Assembly: GCF_901827155.1 (NCBI RefSeq)
Contig: NZ_LR594659.1
Coordinates: forward strand, 4,030,001-4,094,000
Direction: 5' to 3'
DNA: 64,000 nucleotides
DNA from: Variovorax sp. PBL-H6
Lineage (GTDB): Bacteria; Pseudomonadota; Gammaproteobacteria; Burkholderiales; Burkholderiaceae_C
In this document: positions 11,432-22,266 of the stretch, in pieces
Layout: every line of letters starts with the position of its first letter
Numbering within the stretch: the first letter of the stretch is position 1
Position numbers and translations under genes: made by a program
Notes under the pieces: model-generated
The model's database searches: none
What the model was told of the DNA's origin: nothing
The model's input: the letters and a program-made list of their open reading frames with translations, nothing else

Positions 11432-12742
11432 TCAGTTCTTGGAAGCCGGCGATTGTAGGGTGGCGGCCCAACCAGCCGGATCGGCCAGCGGACGCGCCGT
11501 CTGGGCTCCCGTGCCGTCGCGCAACGCCTTCACCGTGAGCTCGCCGCGCGCCAGTTCGTCGGCGCCGAAGACCAGTGCGTAGGCCGCACCGCTGCTGTCG
11601 GCCTTCTTGAACTGAGACTTGAAGCTACCCAGACCGTCCGCGGTGGCTGCGTGCATCTGCACCCGCACGCCGGATTCGCGCAGCTGCTGCAGCGTGCGCA
11701 GCGCAATCGGCATTGCGGCCCTGTCCGGCACCACGGCGTAGGCGTCCGGCGCAGGGGTGGGGACGACAGTGCCCTGCTCCTTCAGCAGCTCGAGCACGCG
11801 CTCCACGCCGATGGCCCAGCCGACCGCGGGCGCGGGCTTGCCGCCGAGCTGCTCGAACAGACCGTCGTAGCGCCCGCCGGCGCATACCGTGCCCTGCGAG
11901 CCGAGGCGGTCGGTCACGAACTCGAAGACGCTCAGGTTGTAGTAGTCGAGGCCGCGCACCAGGCGCGGGTTGACCGTATAGGCGATGCCGTTGGCGTCGA
12001 GGATGGCCTTCAGGCCGTCGAAGTGCGCCAGCGACTCGGCTCCCAGGAAGTCGATCAGCTTCGGCGCAGCTTCCACCAGCGCCTTCATCGCCGGATTCTT
12101 CGTGTCGAGGATGCGCAGCGGATTGCTGTGCAGGCGGCGCCTGCCGTCTTCGTCGAGCTGATCGGCATGCGCCTCGAAGTGCGCGACCAGTTGTGCGCGG
12201 TGCAGCGCGCGCTCGGCCGGCTGACCGAGGCTGTTGATCTCCAGCCGTACGTCGGTCAGCCCGAGGGCCTTCCACAGTGCGTTGGCCAGCAGGACCAGCT
12301 CGGCATCGACATCGGGCCCGGCGAAGCCCAGCGCCTCGACATCGATCTGGTGAAACTGGCGGAAGCGCCCGCGCTGTGGCTTCTCGCGCCGGAACATCGG
12401 GCCGATGGCCCACAGGCGCTTGCCGCCGTCGTAGAGCATGTTGTGCTCGATCGCGGCGCGCACGATGCCGGCGGTGTTCTCCGGACGCAGGGTCAGGTGG
12501 TCGTTGTCGCCATACTTGTCCGAGCGGTCGTGGAAGGAATACATCTCCTTCTCGACGATATCCGTCACCTCGCCGATTCCGCGCACGAACAGCGCCGTGT
12601 GCTCCAAAACTGGCGTGCGGATGTTCCGGTAGGCGAAGCGCGACATCAGCTCGCGCACGACGCCCTCGAGCCATTCCCAGCGCGCCGATTCCGGCGGCAA
12701 GGTGTCGTTCATGCCTTTGACGGCATTCAATTTGTCAGCCAT
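11432..12742 (-). CDS. hisS: Histidyl-tRNA synthetase
   Basis: Class II synthetase charging tRNA-His, 436 residues. Recognisable parts are the N-terminal [13 protein letters not shown], motif 2 with [19 protein letters not shown], and the histidine-specific [14 protein letters not shown] segment. An anticodon-binding domain follows, from about residue 335 ([13 protein letters not shown]). It lies 12 bp after ispG. It is distinct from the regulatory paralogue hisZ at 2814-3965. Confidence 0.97.
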   Translation of the reverse strand: MADKLNAVKGMNDTLPPESARWEWLEGVVRELMSRFAYRNIRTPVLEHTALFVRGIGEVTDIVEKEMYSFHDRSDKYGDNDHLTLRPENTAGIVRAAIEHNMLYDGGKRLWAIGPMFRREKPQRGRFRQFHQIDVEALGFAGPDVDAELVLLANALWKALGLTDVRLEINSLGQPAERALHRAQLVAHFEAHADQLDEDGRRRLHSNPLRILDTKNPAMKALVEAAPKLIDFLGAESLAHFDGLKAILDANGIAYTVNPRLVRGLDYYNLSVFEFVTDRLGSQGTVCAGGRYDGLFEQLGGKPAPAVGWAIGVERVLELLKEQGTVVPTPAPDAYAVVPDRAAMPIALRTLQQLRESGVRVQMHAATADGLGSFKSQFKKADSSGAAYALVFGADELARGELTVKALRDGTGAQTARPLADPAGWAATLQSPASKN

Positions 12743-12754
12743 GGGTTTGGACGC

Positions 12755-14049
<1,295 letters not shown>

Positions 14050-14053
<4 letters not shown>

Positions 14054-14991
14054 GGCTTCACCTCGAAACGCGCCACCCCGCCGCCGCGCGTCAGCGGCTT
14101 CAGGTCGACGGCCTTGCCCCGCACCTGCACGTCCACGACAGCAGCACGGCCAACGACCACCGAAAGGGGCAAGGTGCCGTTCAGGCCGACGGTTTCGCCG
14201 GCCTGCACCGTGCGGCGCAGCAGGGACTTGCCGCCGCCGTCGTTCACCGTGACCCACGAGTCCTCGCGAGCGACGAAGACGATCAGATCCGTTGCAATGG
14301 CAGAAGAAGGCGCCGGGGTCTGGACCGCCGGGACGGCCACAGTGGCCGGCGCCCCGCCGGGACCCATTGCAGCAGCCGGAGTCGCGGACTGGACCGACTC
14401 GGCAACAGTGCCCTCCGCCTGCGGCCCTGCAGGCGCTTGTGCCGAAGACGCCGATGTCTCGCTGCTGCTGCTCGCCCGGCCACTGAACTGCGAGATCGCC
14501 TCGCCGATGCGGTCGAAAATCGATTGCGGCAGCCAGAACAGCACCCCCGCGCCGACCAGCAGCAGCCCGACCGCCATCAGCAGCGGGCGCGACGGCAGGC
14601 CGTTCGAGCTCCTGCTGGCGCGCACTTGGGACGGCAGGGCCTTGCTCATGGTGCGATCGGCATGCGCCAGACCCGCGGGCTGCGCGCCGGGCAGCTTCGC
14701 CAGTACCGGCCCGGGGTCGATGCGCAAGGCGCGGCAGACGCTGGCGGCGAGCGCACGGGCGAACACGGGATCGGGCAAGGCCTCGATATCGTCCGACTCC
14801 AGCGCGGCCAGCTTCTGCGGCGTCACCTTGAGCGCAGCGGCCACCATGTCGAGATGCAGGCCGTGCGCCTCGCGCGCCTGGCGCAGCATGTCGCCTGCCG
14901 ACATGTGCGTGCTGTCGCCGGTCACCAGGGGTACTGCAGCCGAGGCCCCGAATTCGCTCGCCTTCTCAATCATTGAAATTTCCGCGCTCAT
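14050..14991 (-). CDS. rodZ: RodZ-like cytoskeletal membrane protein
   Basis: A helix-turn-helix membrane protein linked to MreB and rod shape. The N-terminal HTH_25 domain begins [20 protein letters not shown] and runs to about residue 100. One membrane segment follows ([20 protein letters not shown]), then a Ser/Ala/Pro-rich periplasmic stretch and a C-terminal DUF4115 domain ([20 protein letters not shown]). The start is uncertain. 14991 has GAGG nine bases upstream and overlaps pilW by 26 bp; ATG 14973 would overlap by 8 bp. The C-terminus overlaps ispG by 4 bp. Confidence 0.85.
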
Positions 14992-15796
14992 AGGCCACGG
15001 CCTCGCGCGATTGGGGAAAGCGCCGCTGCAGCTGAGCGGCAAGCTGGGTGGCCGCGTCGCGGTTGTTAAGACGGCGCTCGATCTTGATGCCCAGCCACAG
15101 CGTCTCGGCGCTGGCGGCGGGGCCGTTGTTGATGCGGCGTATGTAGAACTGCGCGCGCGACCAGTCTTCGCGCTGCGCCAGCAGCGAAGCGAGGTTGTAG
15201 CCGATCACCGGGTTACCTGCATCGAGCTCGTAGGCCTGCATCAGGCTGCGCTCGGCCTCCGGGCGCTGGCCCGCGCGCAGCTGGCACACGCCCTGCGTCA
15301 TGAGCGTCTTGGCGCGGTCGCCGTAGGTGGAGATGGCCAAGGCCGACGCGAACTGCTGTTGTGCATCGGCAAAGCGGTTCTGCTGGCACAGGAGCCAGCC
15401 GTAGTTGTGCAGCGTGTTGGGCTCGCGCGGGTTGAGCGCGATCGCACGGCGAAAGCTGTCCTCGGCCAGGCCTGCATCGTCCAGGCGCATGTAGATCAGG
15501 CCGCGGAGGTTGTAGGCGTCGGGAAAGTTGGGATCGGCGGCCAGCGCCTGCTTGATCTCGTCCAGCGCCACCGTCGGCTGCCCCTGCTCGAAGTAGCCGA
15601 TGGCCAGTTCGAGGCGCAGCCGGGCGCGCTTGCGGGCATTGCCTTCGTCCGAGTCGGTCATGATGCCGCCCGCGTTGCCCGCCGTACTCGGCACGCTGAC
15701 ATCCTTGGTCGCGCAGCCGACAAACAGGAACGCCGCCACGAGGCCGATGAGTGCTCGCATCATCCGCTGCCGCGCGGTGGAAGGGGCCTTGATCAT
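14966..15796 (-). CDS. pilW: Type IV pilus biogenesis/stability lipoprotein PilW (PilF)
   Basis: An outer-membrane TPR lipoprotein needed for PilQ secretin assembly and pilus stability. It has 276 residues. The signal peptide and lipobox end FLFVGC with Cys28. About six TPR units follow (AIGYFEQGQPTVALDEIKQA, AYNLRGLIYMRLDDAGLAED, LHNYGWLLCQQNRFADAQQ and others). It sits 34 bp after rlmN and overlaps rodZ. The gene order rlmN-pilW-rodZ-ispG is widespread in beta- and gammaproteobacteria. Confidence 0.92.
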   Translation of the reverse strand: MIKAPSTARQRMMRALIGLVAAFLFVGCATKDVSVPSTAGNAGGIMTDSDEGNARKRARLRLELAIGYFEQGQPTVALDEIKQALAADPNFPDAYNLRGLIYMRLDDAGLAEDSFRRAIALNPREPNTLHNYGWLLCQQNRFADAQQQFASALAISTYGDRAKTLMTQGVCQLRAGQRPEAERSLMQAYELDAGNPVIGYNLASLLAQREDWSRAQFYIRRINNGPAASAETLWLGIKIERRLNNRDAATQLAAQLQRRFPQSREAVAYERGNFND

Positions 15797-15830
15797 TGCT
15801 TCATCGCTCCGAGGATTGTTGGCATATGAA

Positions 15831-16961
15831 TCACCCCCGCGCCGGGTGCAACACCACGGTGCGCCGCTGCGCCATTCGCTCGGCTGCGTTGGTCCGGTCC
15901 TTCACGTCGCCGGCCAGTTGACCGCAGGCCGCATCGATGTCGTCGCCGCGGGTCTTGCGCACCGTGGTCACGATGCCGGCTTCGCTCAGGAGCCGGGCGA
16001 AGGCGAGCACGCGCGGCTGCGGCGAGCGCAGCAGGCCGGAGGCCGGGAAGGGGTTGAAAGGGATCAGGTTGAACTTGCAGGAGATGCCCTGCGAGCGCAC
16101 CAGCTCGACCAGTTGCCGTGCATGCTCGGGCTGGTCGTTCACACCGTCGAGCATGCAGTACTCGAAGGTGATGAAGTCGCGCGGCGCATGCGCCAGGTAG
16201 CGCTGGCACGCCTCCAGCAGTTCGACCAACGGGTATTTGCGGTTGAGGGGCACCAGGTCGTCCCGCAGCGCATCGTTGGGCGCATGCAGCGACACCGCCA
16301 GTGCCACGGGGCAATCGGTCCCCAGCCGGTCGATCATGGGCACCACGCCGGAGGTCGACACCGTGACCCGGCGGCGCGACAGCCCGTAGGCGTTGTCGTC
16401 GAGCATGGTGCGCAAGGCCGGCACCAGGGCCGCGTAGTTCTGCAGTGGCTCGCCCATGCCCATCATCACGACGTTGGAGATGACGCGCCCATCCTGGTCG
16501 CGGCTGCGTTTGAGATGCTTGCGCAGGAAATGCTCGGCAAACCACAGCTGGGCCACGATCTCGCCGGTACTCAGGTTGCGGCTGAAGCCCTGGTGGCCGG
16601 TGGAGCAGAAGCGGCAGCCCACCGCGCAACCGGCCTGGGACGACACGCACAGCGTGCCGCGATCGTCTTCGGGGATGAACACTGCCTCGACCGCGTTGCC
16701 ATCGCCGACATCGAACAGCCACTTGATGGTGCCGTCGGCCGATTCCTGCTGGGTGATGACAGGCAGCGCCTCGATGTGCGCACTGCCCGCGAGCTTCTCG
16801 CGCAGGGACTTGGCGAGATCGGTCATCTGCGCGAAGTCGCTCGCGCCGCGCTGGTGGATCCAGCGGAACAGCTGAGTGGCGCGGAAACGCTTCTCGCCGA
16901 GCCTTTCGCAAAACGCGGCCAGCCCGTCGAGATCGAAGTCGAGCAGGTTGGCTGTGGTCAT
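15831..16961 (-). CDS. rlmN: Dual-specificity 23S rRNA/tRNA adenine-C2 methyltransferase
   Basis: A radical-SAM methyltransferase that makes m2A2503 in 23S rRNA and m2A37 in some tRNAs. It has 376 residues. The radical-SAM cluster motif CAVGCRFC has cysteines at 112, 116 and 119. SAM-binding segments include [13 protein letters not shown] and [13 protein letters not shown]-terminal Cys in [10 protein letters not shown] matches the position of the second methyl-transfer cysteine. It follows ndk by 21 bp. Confidence 0.96.
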   Translation of the reverse strand: MTTANLLDFDLDGLAAFCERLGEKRFRATQLFRWIHQRGASDFAQMTDLAKSLREKLAGSAHIEALPVITQQESADGTIKWLFDVGDGNAVEAVFIPEDDRGTLCVSSQAGCAVGCRFCSTGHQGFSRNLSTGEIVAQLWFAEHFLRKHLKRSRDQDGRVISNVVMMGMGEPLQNYAALVPALRTMLDDNAYGLSRRRVTVSTSGVVPMIDRLGTDCPVALAVSLHAPNDALRDDLVPLNRKYPLVELLEACQRYLAHAPRDFITFEYCMLDGVNDQPEHARQLVELVRSQGISCKFNLIPFNPFPASGLLRSPQPRVLAFARLLSEAGIVTTVRKTRGDDIDAACGQLAGDVKDRTNAAERMAQRRTVVLHPARG

Positions 16962-16982
16962 TGTGCGGAAGGAGGCTCCGCG

Positions 16983-17402
16983 TCAGCGGGCCTTGAGCTC
17001 GGGGAAGAAGAAGGCGATCTCGACCTTCGCGGTTTCGGCGGCGTCCGAGCCATGGACGGCGTTGGCATCGATGCTGTCCGCAAAGTCGGCGCGGATGGTG
17101 CCGGGGGCTGCCTTCTTGGGATCGGTGGCGCCCATCAGGTCACGGTTCTTGCTGATGGCGTCCTCCCCCTCGAGGGCCTGCACGAACACGGGACCGGAGA
17201 TCATGAAGCTGACCAGATCCTTGAAGAAGGGGCGCTCCTTGTGCACGGCGTAGAACTGCTCGGCGTCCGCCTGCGAGAGCTGCACGAACTTGGCGGCCAC
17301 GATCTTGAGGCCGGCGGCCTCGAAGCGGGAGACGATCTTGCCGATGACGTTCTTCGCCACGGCGTCGGGCTTGATGATGGAGAGGGTGCGTTCGATGGCC
17401 AT
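16983..17402 (-). CDS. ndk: Nucleoside diphosphate kinase
   Basis: Balances NTP and dNTP pools through a phosphohistidine intermediate. It has 139 residues, close to the usual 141. It starts [15 protein letters not shown], and the active-site His is in NAVHGSDA (His117). The ATG at 17402 is the family start; the 25-codon extension upstream is not conserved sequence. It appears to be the first gene of the long ndk-to-metC run, preceded by 150 bp. Confidence 0.97.
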   Translation of the reverse strand: MAIERTLSIIKPDAVAKNVIGKIVSRFEAAGLKIVAAKFVQLSQADAEQFYAVHKERPFFKDLVSFMISGPVFVQALEGEDAISKNRDLMGATDPKKAAPGTIRADFADSIDANAVHGSDAAETAKVEIAFFFPELKAR

Positions 17403-17485
17403 TGAAGTGCTTTCTTGAGTGCTTGGATTTCGATGAGTTCCGTCAAGCCGCAGCGACAGGCTGCGCTCCCTTGACAAAGCCTCCG

Positions 17486-17491
17486 ATTTTA
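17486..17491 (-). promoter_or_regulatory. Candidate ndk -10 box
   Basis: TAAAAT on the minus strand, about 84 bp upstream of the ndk start, in the 150-bp gap after rluB. TAAAAT is a good -10 hexamer in this group, but no convincing -35 is present at 16-18 bp. Position and context support a promoter for the ndk operon only weakly. Confidence 0.35.
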
Positions 17492-17552
17492 ACCGGCGCG
17501 GCCATCACCGCCCGTGACGGGCGCGTGAATGAACCCCTGCTGATTGCGCGAT

Positions 17553-19289
17553 TCAGCGGCCGCGGCGACGCCCGCCGCCCTGCCCGCCGAAGTTGCCGCC
17601 CGAAGGCCCTCCTCCGCCGCTGCGGCGGGGCCCCGCGCGCTGCTCCTTGCGTTGACGCGAGAAGCTGTCGGCGCCGATGTAGCCAAGCGAGGTCTTCATC
17701 GGATCCGGCTGACTGTTGCCGCCACCACCACCCGGGGCGCGGTCGTCACGCTTGCCGCCCTGGCGGTTGCGGCTTGCCTGTCCCTGCCCCTGCGGCGCGC
17801 CGCCATTGCCGCCGCGGCCGCGGGCGTTGGGCCCGCTGGTCAGCGGATTCGGGATCGGCGGCTCGCGGCCCTCGGCCTGCGCACCACCGCCATTGCGGTT
17901 ACCGCGGCGCTTGCGATTGCGGTTGTTGCGGCCACCGCCGTCCTGGCCGCTGCCCTTCGGGCCGGGGGCGCCTCGTGCGGGGCGCTCCGCTCCTGCTGCC
18001 TGGAACAGTGCGCGGATGTCTCGCTCGTCCAGCTCCATCCAGGCGCCGCGCTTCAGCCCACGCGGCAGCACCATGGCGCCGTAGCGGATGCGGATCAGGC
18101 GGCTGACCGCGTGGCCCACCGATTCGAAGAGACGGCGCACCTCGCGGTTGCGGCCCTCGGAGATGGTGACGCGGTACCAGCAGTTCGAGCCTTCGCCACC
18201 GCCGTCCTCGATCGTGCCGAAATGCGCCATGCCGTCGTCGAGGCGCACGCCGTCCAGCAGGCGCTGCTTTTCGTCGTTGCTCAGCGCGCCCAGCACCCGG
18301 ACCGCGTACTCGCGCTCCAGGCCGAAGCGCGGATGCATCAACTGATTGGCCAGTTCGCCGGAGCTGGTGAAGAGCAGCAAGCCCTCGGTGTTGAGGTCGA
18401 GGCGCCCGACCGACTGCCACTTGCCTTGCTGCAGGCGCGGCAACTTTCGGAAGACGGTGGGGCGGTTTTGCGGATCGTCGTGCGTGACGACCTCGCCGAC
18501 AGGCTTGTGGTAGGCGATCACGCGCGCCGGCGGCGGCGCGATGCGATAGCGGATGGGCTTGCCGTTGAGCTTGACCTGATCGCCGAACTGGATTCGCTGG
18601 CCGATGTGCGCCGGCTCGTTGTTGACCGAGATGCGCCCCTGCAGAATGAGCTGTTCCATCTCGAGCCGCGAGCCGAGGCCGGCCTGCGCCAACACCTTGT
18701 GCAGCTTCGGCGAGTCGGCTTCGGGCAGCAGCACACGCTTGAGCGGCGGCACCTCGGGGCTGTCTTCGTCGGCGTCGAACTGGCCCGAGACGACATCGAC
18801 GAAGCGGATCGGCTCGGGCGGCGGCGCGTTGCGCTGCTCGCGCTCGGCAGCGCGGCGGGCGCGATCCAGGTCGTCTTCCTCCTCGTCCGGCTCCTCGTCC
18901 TGGTCTTCTTCTTCGTCCACGTCCACATCCTCATCCCGGACCCGGTCCGCCATGAATGCCTGGGGTTCGGCCGCAGGAGGTGCTTCGACAGCTACGGCTG
19001 GCACTTCTGGCACTTCTGGCACTTCTGGCACTTCTGGCACTTCTGGCACTTCTGGCGCGTCCTGTGCAACCAGCACGACCGGCGTTTCGGTCTCATCGGT
19101 CTCCGCGCCCGGCGCCTCCTCGACTGGCTTGCGGCGGCGCGGCCGACGCTTGCGAGGTGCCTCTGCGGCCGCTTCGCCCGCTGGTTCGGCGCCGTCTCCG
19201 GCCGGCCGCGCGGGGGACACCGCCAGTTCTTCGTCGGACGCGGGTCCGGGCGGCAGCATCGCTGCGTCTTCAGGATCGGATGGGCTCAT
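17553..19289 (-). CDS. rluB: 23S rRNA pseudouridine synthase RluB-like, with long low-complexity ends
   Basis: A pseudouridine synthase of the RsuA/RluB family (23S position 2605 in E. coli). It has 578 residues, about twice the usual length, because of extensions. Residues 1-190 are Ala/Pro/Glu-rich, with KRRPRRRK and a (PEV)6 tract. The S4 domain (KLHKVLAQAGLGSRLEMEQL) and catalytic domain (SVGRLDLNTEGLLLF, catalytic Asp298) follow. The last 150 residues are Gly/Arg/Asn-rich, an RGG-like RNA-binding tail. It overlaps scpB by 4 bp (ATGA). Confidence 0.92.
   Translation of the reverse strand: MSPSDPEDAAMLPPGPASDEELAVSPARPAGDGAEPAGEAAAEAPRKRRPRRRKPVEEAPGAETDETETPVVLVAQDAPEVPEVPEVPEVPEVPEVPAVAVEAPPAAEPQAFMADRVRDEDVDVDEEEDQDEEPDEEEDDLDRARRAAEREQRNAPPPEPIRFVDVVSGQFDADEDSPEVPPLKRVLLPEADSPKLHKVLAQAGLGSRLEMEQLILQGRISVNNEPAHIGQRIQFGDQVKLNGKPIRYRIAPPPARVIAYHKPVGEVVTHDDPQNRPTVFRKLPRLQQGKWQSVGRLDLNTEGLLLFTSSGELANQLMHPRFGLEREYAVRVLGALSNDEKQRLLDGVRLDDGMAHFGTIEDGGGEGSNCWYRVTISEGRNREVRRLFESVGHAVSRLIRIRYGAMVLPRGLKRGAWMELDERDIRALFQAAGAERPARGAPGPKGSGQDGGGRNNRNRKRRGNRNGGGAQAEGREPPIPNPLTSGPNARGRGGNGGAPQGQGQASRNRQGGKRDDRAPGGGGGNSQPDPMKTSLGYIGADSFSRQRKEQRAGPRRSGGGGPSGGNFGGQGGGRRRGR
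19002..19055. repeat. Six exact 9-bp tandem repeats inside rluB
   Basis: The unit CACTTCTGG (plus strand) occurs six times without mismatch and encodes Pro-Glu-Val repeats in the N-terminal extension of RluB. Because the unit is a multiple of three, copy number can change without a frameshift. Confidence 0.95.
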
Positions 19290-20251
19290 GGTCGGGTTCC
19301 GGAACGAACGGCGGGGGTGTCTTCCTCATCGGCATCCGCGCCATGGCCAGAAGAGGACTGGAGCTCGGACTCGAGCTCGGGAACGGCGGGGGCGGCCTGC
19401 AGGTCATCGTCGGGCTCGAGTTCGGGCGCTGCTTGGGATTCGGGTTCCGGCTGCACCTCGGACTCTGCCGCGGGCCCTGCTTCACCCTCTGCCTGGCGGC
19501 TGGGTTCGGCCCGGGCCTCGGCCTCTGCTTCCGCGCCTGGTGCCATCTCGGTCGACAGCGCCTCGTCGACCGCATCTTGGACATGCAGCGCAACCTCGGG
19601 CTGCACCTCGGCTTGCATCTGCTCGGGACCGGCCTCGCTCTCCAGGCCGGCAGCGATCTCGGCCGCGGGCTCGTCGATCGGCAGGCCGGGTTGCCGGTCG
19701 GCGGCCTGGGCCAGGGCCTCGGCCAGGCTGGCCTGCTGGGCCGGCGTCTCGATCACCGGGAGTCGGTCGAGCGATTCCAGGCCGAGGTCGTCGAGGAACT
19801 GGCGCGTGGTTGCGTAGAGCGCCGGGCGGCCCACCGTTTCGCGGTGGCCGATGACCTCGACCCAGTTGCGGTCTTCGAGCTGCTTCAGGATCAGCGAGTT
19901 GATGGTGACACCGCGGATGTCTTCCATGTCGCCGCGCGTGACCGGCTGGCGATAGGCGATGATGGCCAGCGTCTCCAGCGCGGCGCGCGTGTAGCGCGGA
20001 GGCTTCTCGGGGTGCAGGCGGTCGAGATGGTCGCGCAGCTCGGGACGGCTCTGGAAACGCCAGCCGTTGGCCACGCTCACGAGCTCCAGGCCGCGTTGCG
20101 ACCAGTCTTCCTGCAGTTCGTGCAACAGCGACTTGATCGTGTCGGCGCCCAGCTCGTCATCGAACAGCAGGCGCAGTTCGCGCACCGGCAAGGGCTGGGT
20201 CGAACAGATCAAGGCGGTTTCGAGAATGCGCTTGGCATCCGCCGTATTCAT
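19286..20251 (-). CDS. scpB: Segregation and condensation protein ScpB
   Basis: A winged-helix subunit of the SMC-ScpAB condensin that works in chromosome segregation. It has 321 residues. The conserved core (about 1-185) contains RILETALICSTQPLPVREL, RYTRAALETLAIIAYRQPVT and RGVTINSLILKQLEDRNWVE. The last 135 residues are a Glu/Ala/Pro-rich acidic tail, common in this group. No scpA is adjacent here. The stop overlaps the rluB start, a coupling seen widely. Confidence 0.94.
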   Translation of the reverse strand: MNTADAKRILETALICSTQPLPVRELRLLFDDELGADTIKSLLHELQEDWSQRGLELVSVANGWRFQSRPELRDHLDRLHPEKPPRYTRAALETLAIIAYRQPVTRGDMEDIRGVTINSLILKQLEDRNWVEVIGHRETVGRPALYATTRQFLDDLGLESLDRLPVIETPAQQASLAEALAQAADRQPGLPIDEPAAEIAAGLESEAGPEQMQAEVQPEVALHVQDAVDEALSTEMAPGAEAEAEARAEPSRQAEGEAGPAAESEVQPEPESQAAPELEPDDDLQAAPAVPELESELQSSSGHGADADEEDTPAVRSGTRP

Positions 20252-20353
20252 GGTTCGCGGTATCCGGGAAAAGGCGCCTTGCAGACGCTTGTTTTTCAGA
20301 AGGATGGAAGAAGGCGCTGCCGGCTCTCGGGCGATTGACAGCGAAGCCGGCAT

Positions 20354-20374
20354 CGAGGGCCGGCGCGGCCCTCG
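20354..20374 (-). terminator. Hairpin just after rluD
   Basis: A perfect 8-bp inverted repeat (CGAGGGCC/GGCCCTCG, 5-base loop) starting 6 bases beyond the rluD stop. There is no T-run, so it may be a transcript-end stabiliser or a weak terminator rather than a classical one. The 128-bp gap up to scpB holds nothing else recognisable. Confidence 0.35.
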
Positions 20375-20379
20375 GGCCG

Positions 20380-21405
20380 TCAGGCGCGATTGTAATCCAG
20401 CCCCCAGGCCTGCATAGCCTGCACCAGGTCGGGAGGCGGTGCGCACAGGAACTCCATCGGCGCGCCGGTGACCGGATGCACGAATGCGAGCCTGAAGGCA
20501 TGCAGCGCCTGCCGCGCCAGCCCCGCGGCGGAGAGGCCGCCATAGACCGTGTCCGCCACCAGCGGATGGCCGATGGAGGCCATGTGCACGCGGATCTGGT
20601 GCGTGCGCCCGGTCTCCAGCGTGCAGCGCACGGTGCAGCCCCGATCGTTGCTGTCCAGGGCCTCGATCAGTGTGCGCGCCGGCTTTCCGGAGTGGCGCTG
20701 CAAGTCGACGACGGCCATGCGCAACCGGTTTCGCGGATCGCGCCCGATCGCCGCATCCACATGGCGCGCGGCAGCCCCCTCCCAGCTGCGGTGCGCGAGC
20801 GCGAGATACTGGCGCTTGACCTCGCGGGCGGCGATGAGCGCCACGAGTGCATCCATCGCTGCGCGGCTGCGGGCCACCACCATGAGGCCGCTGGTGTCGC
20901 GGTCCAGCCGGTGGACGATGCCCGCGCGCGGCAGCAGCGCGGCCCGCGGGTCCAGCGCGAGCAGCCCGTTGAGCAGCGTACCGCTCCAATGGCCCGGCGC
21001 GGGGTGGACGACGAGGCCCGCCGGCTTGTCGATGATGCGCAGGTGCTCGTCCTCGTGCACCACCGTGATCGGCATGTGCTCCGCTTTGAAGGCCTGGCTC
21101 TGCGGCGTAGGCCGAAGTTCGATGCTGCCGATCTCGCCGGCATGGACCGTCGCGGCGGCCTTGTTGGCGACGCGATGCTGGATCGCGACCGCGCCTGCCT
21201 CGATCAGCTGCTGCAGATAGCTGCGCGAGAACTCGGGCACGAGCGCCGCCAGCGCGCGGTCGAGGCGCTGCCCGTGCTGCGCCTCGTGGATGAGGAAGCT
21301 GCGGGTCTCGCTGGGCTCGGTCGGCTCGTCGCCCTCCTCGTGCTCGACCCCGTCCGGAGGCTCGCCGAGGGGGGTGGTCGATATAATTGAAGGCACTGTT
21401 TTCAC
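20380..21405 (-). CDS. rluD: 23S rRNA pseudouridine synthase RluD (GTG start)
   Basis: Makes pseudouridines 1911, 1915 and 1917 in helix 69 of 23S rRNA. It has 341 residues. The S4 domain is RLDRALAALVPEFSRSYLQQ, and the catalytic motif HRLDRDTSGLMVV is present, with the family segment GRTHQIRVHMA. There is no ATG near the N-terminus. GTG at 21405 (with AGG five bases upstream) or GTG at 21396 are the candidate starts, and 21405 is preferred. The start region overlaps the bamD promoter on the other strand. Confidence 0.92.
   Translation of the reverse strand: MKTVPSIISTTPLGEPPDGVEHEEGDEPTEPSETRSFLIHEAQHGQRLDRALAALVPEFSRSYLQQLIEAGAVAIQHRVANKAAATVHAGEIGSIELRPTPQSQAFKAEHMPITVVHEDEHLRIIDKPAGLVVHPAPGHWSGTLLNGLLALDPRAALLPRAGIVHRLDRDTSGLMVVARSRAAMDALVALIAAREVKRQYLALAHRSWEGAAARHVDAAIGRDPRNRLRMAVVDLQRHSGKPARTLIEALDSNDRGCTVRCTLETGRTHQIRVHMASIGHPLVADTVYGGLSAAGLARQALHAFRLAFVHPVTGAPMEFLCAPPPDLVQAMQAWGLDYNRA
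21382..21387 (+). promoter_or_regulatory. bamD -10 box
   Basis: A perfect TATAAT, placing transcription start near 21394 and giving a leader of about 26 bases before the bamD ATG. There is no good -35 at 16-18 bp upstream. The hexamer lies inside the first codons of the divergent rluD gene. Confidence 0.6.
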
Positions 21406-21419
21406 GAAAGCCTGATTTG

Positions 21420-22229
21420 ATGAGTCGCGCCAAATTATCGGTTGTCCCCGCCTGGCTGGCCTTGTGCTCGGCCGCATGGCTGGTGGCCGGCTGCTCGTCG
21501 ACCTCGGCCGACAAGACCGCGAACTGGAGTCCCAACCGCATCTACTCCGAAGCCAAGGAGGAAGCGGACTCCGGTGCCTACGACAAGGCGGTTCCGTTGT
21601 TCGAAAAGCTCGAGGGGCGCGCCGCCGGCACGCCCCTCGCGCAGCAGGCGCAACTGGACAAGGCCTTCGCACAATACAAGTCCGGCGACAAGGCCGCAGC
21701 CATCGCGACCCTCGACCGCTTCATGAAGCTGCATCCGGCCAGTCCGGCGATGGATTACGCGCTCTATCTCAAGGGCGTCATCAACTTCAACGACGACCTC
21801 GGCATGTTCGGCTGGCTGACGCGGCAGGACCTGTCGGAACGCGACCAGAAGGCGGCCAAGGAATCCTTCGAGGCCTTCAAGGAACTGGTCACCCGTTTCC
21901 CGGGGTCACGCTACACGCCCGATGCGCGTCAGCGCATGAACTACATCGTCAACTCGCTGGCCCAGTACGAGGTGCACGTCGCACGCTACTACTACAGCCG
22001 CGGTGCCTACCTGGCCGCGATCAACCGGGCGCAGCTCGCGCTCGCGGACTACCGCGAAGTGCCGGCGCTCGAAGAGGCGCTCTACATCATGGTCCAGTCG
22101 TACGACGCGCTCGGCATGGCCGACCTCCGCGACGACGCGAAACGCGTGCTGACCACCAACTATCCCCAGAGCGAGTACCTTTCGCGCGGCTTCCGCGGCA
22201 AGGACGACCCGTGGTGGAAGCTTTGGTAG
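21420..22229 (+). CDS. bamD: Outer-membrane assembly lipoprotein BamD
   Basis: The essential TPR lipoprotein of the BAM complex. It has 269 residues from MSRAKL; a TTG-started extension at 21387 is unlikely because it begins inside the -10 box. The signal peptide ends LVAGC with the lipidated Cys25. TPR segments include AYDKAVPLFEKLEGR and KESFEAFKELVTRFPGSRYT. BamB of the same complex is at 9594-10739. The gene stands alone and is closed by a strong terminator. Confidence 0.96.
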   Translation: MSRAKLSVVPAWLALCSAAWLVAGCSSTSADKTANWSPNRIYSEAKEEADSGAYDKAVPLFEKLEGRAAGTPLAQQAQLDKAFAQYKSGDKAAAIATLDRFMKLHPASPAMDYALYLKGVINFNDDLGMFGWLTRQDLSERDQKAAKESFEAFKELVTRFPGSRYTPDARQRMNYIVNSLAQYEVHVARYYYSRGAYLAAINRAQLALADYREVPALEEALYIMVQSYDALGMADLRDDAKRVLTTNYPQSEYLSRGFRGKDDPWWKLW

Positions 22230-22235
22230 CGCGAA

Positions 22236-22266
22236 AAAAGGCCCGATCCGGGCCTTTTCCTTTTTT
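22236..22266 (+). terminator. Bidirectional terminator between bamD and dinG
   Basis: Arms GGCCCG (22240-22245) and CGGGCC (22249-22254) with an ATC loop, flanked by AAAAAA on the left and TTTTCCTTTTTT on the right. It can end transcripts from both convergent genes; the T-run reaches the dinG stop codon. Confidence 0.9.
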
